NCBI RefSeq assembly: GCF_000427625.1
Contig: NZ_KE386569.1
Span: 3,170,674 to 3,234,673 of the forward strand
DNA from: Methylobacter luteus IMV-B-3098
Lineage (GTDB): Bacteria; Pseudomonadota; Gammaproteobacteria; Methylococcales; Methylomonadaceae
DNA length: 64,000 nucleotides
Reading direction: 5' to 3'
Below the pieces are notes generated by a model. It had not been told where the DNA came from, searched no databases, and saw only the letters and a program-made list of their open reading frames with translations. The position numbers and the translations under genes were made by a program. Below, one piece after another: positions 56,890 through 64,000 of the stretch. How positions within the stretch are numbered: the first letter of the stretch is position 1; every line of letters starts with the position of its first letter.

Positions 56890-57620
56890 TTAATGATTTC
56901 TTAGATGTATTGTTAGTGCATAGGGGTTAAGCCATGGCATCGCAGCTATTAGCGCCAGTGCAATCATCAACAGACCGACAGTCTGCTTGAAATATTGCAT
57001 TCTGGATAACCTTGCTAATATTCCGGTCATTATACCCACTCCCATGACGGCAGGTAAAGTTCCCAATCCGAAACTCAGCATTGTCAGGGAACTTTTAACA
57101 ATATCACCGGTCGTTGCTGCCAGCGTAAGACCGGAATAGACCAAACCACAAGGCAACCAGCCCCAAACTATGCCGAAAAAAAAGGCTTGGGTGCAGTTCT
57201 TTACCGGAATGAGCTTGCGGCCAAACGGTTCAATTTTTTTCCAGATATGGGTTCCGGCTTTTTCAATATAAGCGAAACGCGGGAACCAACCTGCAATGTA
57301 AAGGCCTGCGCCGGTCATGACTGCCGCAGACAATAATTGCAACAATCTATGCCCTTGGCCATCATGACTGAGCGGCATGGTGAGTATTAACTCGATAATG
57401 CCCGCTAATGCCCCAGCTATTGCGTAACTTATGATGCGCCCGAGGTTGTAATTAAATACAAACGGAAAAAGGCGAGTTTTTTGTTACGGATTTCAGGGCT
57501 GAGGCTTAATGTTAGTGTGCCGATAATTGAGCCGCACATGCCTATGCAGTGCATACTGCTGAACAGGCCCATCGTAAAAGCGACTAAATAAGAAGCATTA
57601 AAAGCAAGATCAAATTCCAT
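56890..57620 (-). pseudogene. TauE/SafE (sulfite exporter-like) membrane protein, frameshifted
   Basis: The N-terminal frame reads LVAFTMGLFSSMHCIGMCGS, the metal- and cysteine-bearing first helix of this family (also DsbD-like). It runs out of frame after RNKKLAFF and stops at 57429. A second frame continues from about 57465 as FVFNYNLGRIISYAIAGALA and goes on to AFFFGIVWGWLPCGLVYSGL, ending at 56890. One extra T in the run of five (57466-57470) would restore a single protein of about 243 residues with six helices. Members export sulfite, or serve heavy-metal or cytochrome-related transport. Either a recent mutation or a homopolymer sequencing error is possible. Confidence 0.8.
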
Positions 57621-57799
57621 AACCGATCAACGATACCACAGAGATGAATATATACAAATAGTCAGCATTAAAAGTTGTTTTGTATAAATCGGTTAATTTA
57701 AATACCAGTCAACGGATCGATTTGAACCAGGTCCAGACTGACGAGAGGCTCTGCCGAGCTTTTTACCTTTCTTATTGAAGCGCATCGTTGAAGTGAAAG

Positions 57800-58531
57800 C
57801 TATTGAGGTTGCTGAAACTGCGCAAGGATTTGCTCTTGAATCTTCTCGGCCATGGCTTTGCGGTTCTCGGCATCGCGTATGGGGCGACCGACAACGATAT
57901 AATCGGCTCCGTTCTGGAACGCGTCTTCGACACTGACTACGCGTTTCTGGTCGTCTTCAACCCGATTATCGACCGGCCGGATGCCGGGCGTAATAATTAG
58001 CAAGCGATGATCCAGCTCTGTTCTGAGCATGGGCGCTTCCAGTCCTGATGAAACAATGCCGTCACAACCGATCTGCAAAGCCCGTCTGGCGCGTGACAAC
58101 ACCAGATCCCTGACATCGCATTTAAAACCCAGATCATCCAGATCGCCCCGGTCCAGACTGGTCAAGGCCGTGACCGCCAGCACCTTGAGATCGCCTTTTT
58201 CCTTGGCGGCCGCCTCCATGATGGCATCGTTGCCGTGAATGGTTGCCAGATCCACACCCTTGCTGCTTAAAGCCTTGATAGCGCGTCCGACCGTAGCCGG
58301 TACATCGAAGAATTTCAGATCAACGAACACTTTCTTATTGCGCTGTTTCAGCCACTCGATAAATCCAAAATAATCGCCGGACATGAACAGTTCCATTCCG
58401 ACCTTGTAAAAAATCACCGAATCACCGAGTTCTTCGACGATAGCCTGAGCTTCGGGAATGCTGGGCAGGTCTAGCGCCATAATCAGACGTTCGCGGACAG
58501 GGATAGGTTTGGTTGAAAGGAATGTGGTCAT
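57800..58531 (-). CDS. pyrF: Orotidine 5'-phosphate decarboxylase
   Basis: The 243-residue TIM barrel has LIMALDLPSIPEAQAIVEE, the catalytic K-D-K element in KKVFVDLKFFDVPATV, and the phosphate loop PGIRPVDNRV with YIVVGRPI. It makes UMP from OMP. Length is normal. It is a single gene divergent from an AEC transporter gene. Confidence 0.95.
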   Translation of the reverse strand: MTTFLSTKPIPVRERLIMALDLPSIPEAQAIVEELGDSVIFYKVGMELFMSGDYFGFIEWLKQRNKKVFVDLKFFDVPATVGRAIKALSSKGVDLATIHGNDAIMEAAAKEKGDLKVLAVTALTSLDRGDLDDLGFKCDVRDLVLSRARRALQIGCDGIVSSGLEAPMLRTELDHRLLIITPGIRPVDNRVEDDQKRVVSVEDAFQNGADYIVVGRPIRDAENRKAMAEKIQEQILAQFQQPQ

Positions 58532-58670
58532 AGGTTCAGAACTCGTAAAAGGCGCAAGGTATTATAAAGAGGCGACTGATTGGTCGGCCGGCCAGTTAGT
58601 CGGCCTATATTACCGGAACTTGTTTTGGCGGGGAATGTTAAAATTGGCAAAACATAATAATTGACGGACT

Positions 58671-59594
58671 ATGAACTCAACACTGATACAAATGACCTTG
58701 CTGATCGCCTGCGGAGCCGGATGGCGCATCCTAAAGCCTGCCGGGCTGTTGGCAGAGCAGGTCAGGCTGGCGCTGACCACGGTTGTTTACTATTTATTGC
58801 TGCCGGCCATGGTGCTGGAAGTGCTGTGGTCGGCCGATATCGGCGTGCATTCGCTGCAATATACGCTGTTAGGAGCTGGCTGCATTGCTTTTGCCATGGT
58901 CAGTATCTGGCTGGTGGGGCGCGTGTTTAAATTCGAGGACAAGCGTTTGGGAGCGATGATACTGGCAACGGCTTTTCCGAATGTGACGTATCTGGGCCTG
59001 CCGGTGCTGGAACAGACTTTCGGCAGTTGGGCGCGATCGGTCGCGATACAGGTTGATCTGTTCGCAACGGCGCCGATACTGTTTACCGTAGGGATCATGA
59101 TTGTGCGCCATTATGGAGAAGATCATGCCGAAAGCCAAAAGTCGATCTTGTCCTTTCTAAATGCCCCGCCGTTCTGGGCCGCTGCCGTTGCTGTCGGTCT
59201 GAATCTCAACGGCATGGTGGCGCCGGTCTGGCTGACCGGCGCGCTGCAAAAATTGTCCGCTGCAGTCGTGCCGCTGATGCTGTTCTCGCTGGGTCTGGCA
59301 TTAAGCTGGAGAGCCGTGACAGTGCGCAATCTTCCTTATGTGACGCCGGTGATACTGATAAAAATGGCATTGATGCCGCTGTTTGCGGTCGCACTTATTA
59401 GTTATTTGAATATGGAAGAGCGGTATAAAGCGCCTGCGATCCTGGAAATGGCCATGCCGAGCATGGTGCTGGGCATCGTATTCTGCGACCGCTATCATCT
59501 GGACAGTTCGCTGTATGCAATGGCCGTCACGGTGACGACGGCCTTGAGTTTGGTGACGCTGCCGTTCTGGCATAGTCTGCTGACAACCGGTTAA
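58671..59594 (+). CDS. AEC family transporter
   Basis: The 307-residue protein has about ten hydrophobic segments and the AEC (auxin efflux carrier-like) pattern, for example VYYLLLPAMVLEVLW, ATAFPNVTYLGLPVLEQTFG and VPLMLFSLGLALSW. The end APAILEMAMPSMVLGIVFCD is also typical. Bacterial members move malate, malonate or other carboxylates; the substrate is not evident. cinA starts nine bases downstream. Confidence 0.87.
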   Translation: MNSTLIQMTLLIACGAGWRILKPAGLLAEQVRLALTTVVYYLLLPAMVLEVLWSADIGVHSLQYTLLGAGCIAFAMVSIWLVGRVFKFEDKRLGAMILATAFPNVTYLGLPVLEQTFGSWARSVAIQVDLFATAPILFTVGIMIVRHYGEDHAESQKSILSFLNAPPFWAAAVAVGLNLNGMVAPVWLTGALQKLSAAVVPLMLFSLGLALSWRAVTVRNLPYVTPVILIKMALMPLFAVALISYLNMEERYKAPAILEMAMPSMVLGIVFCDRYHLDSSLYAMAVTVTTALSLVTLPFWHSLLTTG

Positions 59595-59603
59595 GGGAGA
59601 GAT

Positions 59604-60830
59604 ATGAATCCAACGCTGGAAATCTTCTCGCAAGGCGAAGAAATCGTGACCGGGCAGACGGTCGATACCAATGCGGCCTGGCTGGCTCAACAGGCCGTGC
59701 AGATGGGCTTTACCGTAGCGCGGCACACGGCCGTAGGCGATAACCTCAACGACCTGACCGAGCTGCTGCGCGAAATCGCGCGGCGCGCGGACTGCTGTAT
59801 TTGCACCGGAGGACTCGGACCCACCAGTGATGATTTGACCGCTGAAGCAGTAGCCAGAGCGTTTGGCCTGATGCTGGAATTTGACGAGATTGCCTTTGCG
59901 CAAATCAAACGGTTTTTTGACAACAGAAACCGACCCATGCCCGAATCGAACCGAAAGCAGGCCATGCTGCCAGAAGGGTCTGAACGCATCGACAACGAAT
60001 GGGGTACGGCACCAGGCTTCTCGTTAAAGCATGGACGCTGCTGGTTTGCCTTCATACCCGGCGTGCCGTTCGAAATGCGCCATTTGTTTCTGGAAAAGAT
60101 CAGGCCGACATTGGCAAGCTGTTTTTCATTGCAGCCCGGCCGGCTCGTTACGATAAGAACAGTGGGCATCGGCGAATCGGATATTCAGCAACGGATAGCT
60201 ACGATCACCATCCCTGAGCAGGTTCAGCTGGGCTTTCGTGCCGGCATCGACGACGTCCAAACCAAATTATTGTTTCCTTATGGTTACTCTGAAACTGCAA
60301 TGGCCTCATTAGTGTCCAATGTTATTGAACAATTAGGCAATGCGGTTTTCGGTATTGATGGCCTCAGTGAAGCCGCAGGCGATCTGGTTGCCGTCATAGA
60401 CCGGCTGATGCAGGCAGGCAAGCATACATTGACTGTGATAGAAACAGCCAGCCAGGGATTGCTGGCAGCGAAATGTATCGGTATGCCATGGTTGCTTGGT
60501 ACGCTCTTTGACCGGTCGCTGGACAGCCTGGGGCAACGATTTGCGGTGCCTGTCCATCATGATGATCTCATGGCGTCGGCAAAGGAAATTGCCGACGCCA
60601 TGAGAAAGTCGGGTGGGAGCGATTTTGCGCTGGTCCAGCTTTATACCGGCGATGACGACACATTTCACGATAAGGATCAGCCCATTGTTCTATATAATGT
60701 ACTGCTGACCGAAGACGGATTTTATCAATCGACACAGACCGTAGCCGGTCCCATCAAGCGCAAACAAAACCAAGCCGCGTTACTGGCGCTGGATTTATTA
60801 CGACGCTATTTACAACACAAAGAAATTTAA
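59604..60830 (+). CDS. cinA: CinA-like protein with degenerate deamidase domain
   Basis: Residues 1-170 are the MoCF-like COG1058 domain (FSQGEEIVTGQTVDTNAAWL, then CTGGLGPTSDDLTAEAVA), linked to ADP-ribose or FAD pyrophosphatase activity. The C-terminal part has the fold of the PncC NMN deamidase, but its catalytic AESCTGG motif reads IETASQG (279-285), so the active Ser is replaced by Thr281 and the rest is altered. The deamidase is probably inactive. GGGAG precedes the ATG. uup begins two bases after the stop. Confidence 0.88.
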   Translation: MNPTLEIFSQGEEIVTGQTVDTNAAWLAQQAVQMGFTVARHTAVGDNLNDLTELLREIARRADCCICTGGLGPTSDDLTAEAVARAFGLMLEFDEIAFAQIKRFFDNRNRPMPESNRKQAMLPEGSERIDNEWGTAPGFSLKHGRCWFAFIPGVPFEMRHLFLEKIRPTLASCFSLQPGRLVTIRTVGIGESDIQQRIATITIPEQVQLGFRAGIDDVQTKLLFPYGYSETAMASLVSNVIEQLGNAVFGIDGLSEAAGDLVAVIDRLMQAGKHTLTVIETASQGLLAAKCIGMPWLLGTLFDRSLDSLGQRFAVPVHHDDLMASAKEIADAMRKSGGSDFALVQLYTGDDDTFHDKDQPIVLYNVLLTEDGFYQSTQTVAGPIKRKQNQAALLALDLLRRYLQHKEI

Positions 60831-60831
60831 C

Positions 60832-62736
60832 ATGCCTTTATTACGATTAACCAATATTTCCATCGCCTACGGCACCCACGCCTTGTTACAGAACGCCGAT
60901 TTCCAGCTGGATGCCGGAGAAAGAGTGGGGCTGTTAGGCCGCAACGGAGAAGGCAAGTCCACGTTGATGAAAATCATCGCCGGTAACGTCCATGCCGATC
61001 ACGGCGACATCTGGCGGCAGCCCGAATTAAAACTGGCCTGGCTGGAGCAGGCGCCCGAGCTGCCCGACGATGCGACAATCTACGATGCCGTAGCCGGCGG
61101 TCTGGGTGAACTGGGGCAGTGGATCACGCGTTACCATACGCTGTCGTCATCGATGGCCCATGACGATGACAAAGCGTTGCAGGAACTGGGCGATCTCCAG
61201 CATAAGCTGGAGGCGCATAACGGTTGGCATTTTCAACAGCGCGTCGAAACCACTTTAAGCAAGCTGGACTTGCCCGGCGAGCTGAAAATCAACGGCCTGT
61301 CCGGCGGCTGGAAACGGCGCGTCGCTTTGGCCCGTGCATTGGTCATAGAACCCGAAGTGTTGTTGCTGGATGAGCCGACCAACCATCTGGACTTTGAAAG
61401 CATCACCTGGCTGGAAGAACAAATCCTGAATTTTCAGGGCGCCGTACTATTCGTCACGCACGACCGGTCTTTCCTGCAAAAACTGGCGACCCGCATCATC
61501 GATCTGGACCGAGGCAACTTGGTCTCCTGGCAGGGCAATTACGACGATTACCTGCGCCGCAAGGCAGCCGCGCTGGAAGACGAGGCCAACCAGAATGCCG
61601 AATTCGATAAAAAGCTGGCCGAGGAAGAAGTCTGGATCAGACAGGGCATCAAAGCCCGGCGCACACGCAATGAAGGCCGGGTCAGGGCATTGGAGCGCTT
61701 GCGCAACGAACGCGCCCAGCGCCGTAACGCGCAGGGTACCAGCAAGCTGGCGCTGGAGCGCGGCGATGCGTCCGGCAAAAAAGTGATTGAAGTCAACGAC
61801 ATCAGTTTCGCTTACCAGGACAGACAGATCATCTCGCACTTTTCCACGCTGATTCAGCGCGGCGACAAAATAGGTTTGATCGGCCCCAACGGCGCCGGTA
61901 AATCCACCTTACTGAAATTGTTGTTAAAACAGCTGGAGCCCGACAGCGGCACCGTCGAGCAGGGTGCCCGGCTCGAAATCGCCTACTTTGACCAACTCCG
62001 CGATCAGCTCGATCCCGAGATGACCGTTGCCGATACGGTCGCCGACGGCAATGATTTTGTCGAGATTGCCGGCAGCAAACGGCATGTCATGTCATATCTG
62101 GCCGATTTCCTGTTTGCGCCGGCCAGAGCGCGTTCGCCGGTCAAGAGCCTGTCGGGCGGCGAAAAAAACCGTCTGTTGCTGGCACGCCTGTTCACGAAGC
62201 CCGCCAACCTGATCGTCATGGACGAGCCGACCAACGACCTGGATCTGGAAACACTGGAATTGCTGGAGGAAAAGCTGGTCAACTATGATGGCACCCTGCT
62301 GTTGGTCAGCCATGACCGGGCGTTTCTCGACAACGTCGTGACCAGCGTGTTTGTACTCGACGGCACAGGCCGCGTCGATGAATTCGTCGGCGGCTATACC
62401 GACTGGATGAGCCACTGCCAGCAGGCAAAACAGGCCGAAGTAGCCAGAAAGGCGACGGCCGTCAAGCAGGAAAAACCGGCCACGAATACTGCCGAGCGTA
62501 CCGCGACGAAGAAAAAGCTCAGCTTCAAAGAGCAGCAGGAACTGGACAGATTGCCGGATATGATCGACGAGCTGGAAGCAAAGCAGGCGGAATTGAATCA
62601 GCAAATCAACGACGCTAATTTTTATAAAAACGACAAGGAAACCATTGCTAAGGCATTGACTGAGCTGGAAAAAACCACGGCACAGCTAGAGCAGGTTTAC
62701 GAAAGATGGAATGAACTGGAAGCACTGGCCGGATAA
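60832..62736 (+). CDS. uup: ABC-F ATPase Uup
   Basis: The 634-residue protein has two ATPase domains: GRNGEGKSTLMKII with LSGGWKRRVALARAL and LLLDEPTNHLDFES; and GPNGAGKSTLLKLL with LSGGEKNRLLLARLF and MDEPTNDLDLET. The interdomain linker is rich in Arg. A C-terminal coiled coil (DRLPDMIDELEAKQAELNQQ) is typical of Uup. Uup acts on ribosomes and on DNA structures that lead to transposon excision. There are no membrane helices. It ends the AEC-cinA-uup run. Confidence 0.95.
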   Translation: MPLLRLTNISIAYGTHALLQNADFQLDAGERVGLLGRNGEGKSTLMKIIAGNVHADHGDIWRQPELKLAWLEQAPELPDDATIYDAVAGGLGELGQWITRYHTLSSSMAHDDDKALQELGDLQHKLEAHNGWHFQQRVETTLSKLDLPGELKINGLSGGWKRRVALARALVIEPEVLLLDEPTNHLDFESITWLEEQILNFQGAVLFVTHDRSFLQKLATRIIDLDRGNLVSWQGNYDDYLRRKAAALEDEANQNAEFDKKLAEEEVWIRQGIKARRTRNEGRVRALERLRNERAQRRNAQGTSKLALERGDASGKKVIEVNDISFAYQDRQIISHFSTLIQRGDKIGLIGPNGAGKSTLLKLLLKQLEPDSGTVEQGARLEIAYFDQLRDQLDPEMTVADTVADGNDFVEIAGSKRHVMSYLADFLFAPARARSPVKSLSGGEKNRLLLARLFTKPANLIVMDEPTNDLDLETLELLEEKLVNYDGTLLLVSHDRAFLDNVVTSVFVLDGTGRVDEFVGGYTDWMSHCQQAKQAEVARKATAVKQEKPATNTAERTATKKKLSFKEQQELDRLPDMIDELEAKQAELNQQINDANFYKNDKETIAKALTELEKTTAQLEQVYERWNELEALAG

Positions 62737-62806
62737 AAGTCATTGCAACAAAATGCAATCTCGATTATCCTTGCCGGCTTCCCAAGCCTCTGGGTAAAAG
62801 ATAGCA

Positions 62807-62894
62807 GGAGAGATGGCCGAGCGGTCGAAGGCGCACGCCTGGAAAGTGTGTATACGGCAACGTATCAAGGGTTCGAATCCCTTTCTCTCCGCCA
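62807..62894 (+). tRNA. tRNA-Ser (anticodon GGA)
   Basis: The 88-base gene has acceptor halves GGAGAGA and TCTCTCC and a D-arm with GGCCGAGCGGTCGAAGGC. The anticodon stem-loop is CACGC-CTGGAAA-GTGTG with GGA in place. A long variable arm of serine type and the T-arm GGGTTCGAATCCC follow. The encoded CCA end is 62892-62894. It reads UCC and UCU codons. It could serve as an integration site, but no integrase follows within the window. Confidence 0.97.
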
Positions 62895-63574
62895 ATTATA
62901 AGCCTATGATTTATAAAAATATTCTCATCTGGCTCGCTAATTAAGCAGTTTTTGCTACACAAGACTGTTACACAAAAAGAGATGGATGGGGCGAAAATTT
63001 CTTATCTTTGCCAGACGGAAAAAGATTTTTTTCCGCGCGTATTATCCCACTTGAGCATCAAAAATCGTTCGAAGCCAGGGAAGTTATCCATAGTCTGAAA
63101 ACCGTAAATCAAGCCGGCGCTTACCTTTAGCTTTAAAGCCTGCCGCAAATCTCAAGCAACTTCGCTGGATATATGGACAAGCAAAAAAATGCATCACAAG
63201 CCATTCCGAACTGATAGCGTTGCTGAATGGTGCAACAACCCCATAGGTCTCAAAATAGCGTTATAGCGCCTTACCTGTTGCGGCTGTGCCTGTGCCTGCC
63301 CCTACTAATACTCCCTCTCGGCGTCGCAGTAATCAGTCGTTATTGCGGTATGAAGGCACGTAATTTGACCCAGCGCTATGCGATTGAACCGGTTCGGAAT
63401 CAAAATCGCACGTGGCGGTCAATGGTTATTGATTCAATTGCAATGGGTTATGGCTCGTTTATAGAGGATTTTCGGTTAGCGCATAATCTAGAGAATTGTT
63501 TTCCTGGCATGATTTCATGCTTCGTCCAATTCGTTTGGGTAGTGGTTTAATTAATAAAACTGTGAGGGCAACAA
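62895..63574. other. Gap after tRNA-Ser, no confident gene
   Basis: About 680 bases without a supported gene. A 107-codon plus frame at 63227-63550 has a hydrophobic N-terminal stretch but no family features. No repeat of the tRNA 3' end, integrase or IS end is visible. GAGGG just before 63575 is the ribosome binding site of the next gene. Confidence 0.35.
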
Positions 63575-63904
63575 ATGAATTTTCGAGCCAAACTGGTAGT
63601 AGCGGTAATAATGAGCAGCATGGCTGGCGGCGTAAGTGCTTCGTTAATCTCTACCTATCAAGCCAACGAGCCGACTGGTATTGATACGCCTGACATAAAG
63701 ATGGCTGAGGTTGATACGCCTGACGTTGATACGCCCGATACACCCGATATACCTGACGTTGATACGCCCGATACGCCTGATATACCTGACGTTGATACGC
63801 CTGATACACCCGATATAAATGATGTTGATACGCCTGACGTTGATACGCCCGGCGCACCTGATATCACCGACGTAAATACGCCTGATGCTGATACGCCCGA
63901 TTAA
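63575..63904 (+). CDS. Secreted Thr-Pro-Asp repeat protein
   Basis: The 109-residue protein has a signal peptide (MNFRAKLVVAVIMSSMAGG to VSA). A short linker leads to a low-complexity acidic region of TPD units. The clearest unit is DIPDVDTPDTP (11 residues, 33 bp), present about three times and then decaying into single VDTPD and ITDVNTPDAD steps. There is no Cys, and basic residues are nearly absent. It should be an exported, unfolded, strongly acidic chain that could bind cations. GAGGG lies nine bases upstream of the ATG. No family is recognised. Confidence 0.65.
   Translation: MNFRAKLVVAVIMSSMAGGVSASLISTYQANEPTGIDTPDIKMAEVDTPDVDTPDTPDIPDVDTPDTPDIPDVDTPDTPDINDVDTPDVDTPGAPDITDVNTPDADTPD
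63713..63890 (+). repeat. 33-bp tandem repeats within the TPD protein gene
   Basis: Units of GAYGTTGATACGCCYGATAC type recur with a 33-base period, diverging towards the 3' end. Such arrays vary easily by slippage or recombination. Confidence 0.7.
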
Positions 63905-64000
63905 AAAACTTAATGTTAAGGCGGAAAGCCCGCTCAGTGTACAACCGGGCGCAATAATTTCAGGCATTCGTCGGCATGAACATGATCCGGTAGCGTACCG

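Noticed and set aside
62765-62962. Minus-strand frame containing GIRTLDTLPYTHFPGVRLRP
   Set aside because: This is the well-known false protein made by reading the antisense of a tRNA-Ser gene.
63227-63550. 107-codon plus-strand frame with a hydrophobic stretch
   Set aside because: No ribosome binding site, no family features and irregular composition; probably chance.
62807-64000. Genomic island integrated at tRNA-Ser
   Set aside because: No integrase, no duplicated tRNA 3' end and no mobility gene within the visible 1.1 kb; the window ends too soon to judge.

Overview
The window looks like chromosome of a gammaproteobacterium. The order rpoE-rseA-rseB-degP-lepA-lepB-DUF4845-rnc-era-recO-pdxJ is a classic gammaproteobacterial block. 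Anr/FNR, MetR-metE, the one-piece gshA and uup-cinA fit the same group. A PQQ-pathway-type beta-propeller gene facing a MoxY/MoxX-like two-component system, together with the repeat types seen, suggests a methylotroph or methanotroph (Methylococcales-like). That placement is inference, since no methane or methanol oxidation gene lies in the window. There is no prophage, complete IS element, CRISPR array or rRNA; one tRNA-Ser is present.

Left part (1-19 kb): lplT (cut by the window edge) and aas for lysophospholipid recycling, a CigR-like periplasmic protein, a globin-coupled diguanylate cyclase, a stand-alone sbcC, a repeat cluster, the propeller/MoxYX locus, and then a patchy region. This patchy region holds a decayed exbB-tonB remnant, small orphan genes, a PepSY-like secreted protein, a YegS-like lipid kinase with a helical partner, a DUF815 ATPase, a two-repeat secreted protein with a BLIP/SmpA-like tail, a GFA-family protein, a LOG-type hydrolase and a GNAT remnant.

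Middle (19-43 kb): divergent metR/metE; an operon for a TonB-dependent receptor, a YfiR protein and a hybrid histidine kinase; gshA-cysH (thiol and sulfate assimilation) divergent from recQ; an FNR-type regulator; a nuclease-DUF1249-queD group; a PilZ protein; trpS with a membrane protein; yigZ; an orphan glcD; and a membrane-anchored dynamin-like NTPase with a degenerate P-loop.

Right part (43-64 kb): nadB facing the envelope-stress operon rpoE-rseA-rseB, degP, then the translation, RNA-processing and repair operon lepA to pdxJ ending in a PP2C phosphatase. After these come a short sigma-54 activator beside a frameshifted TauE/SafE gene, pyrF, an AEC transporter, cinA, uup, tRNA-Ser(GGA) and a secreted protein built of Thr-Pro-Asp repeats.

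Two genes (aas and the TauE/SafE gene) are each broken by what looks like one missing base in a homopolymer, so either assembly errors or slippage should be considered. No clearly new defence or biosynthetic system was found. The most unusual items are the receptor-YfiR-kinase signalling unit, the degenerate dynamin-like NTPase, the exbB-tonB relic, the two-repeat secreted protein and the TPD-repeat protein.
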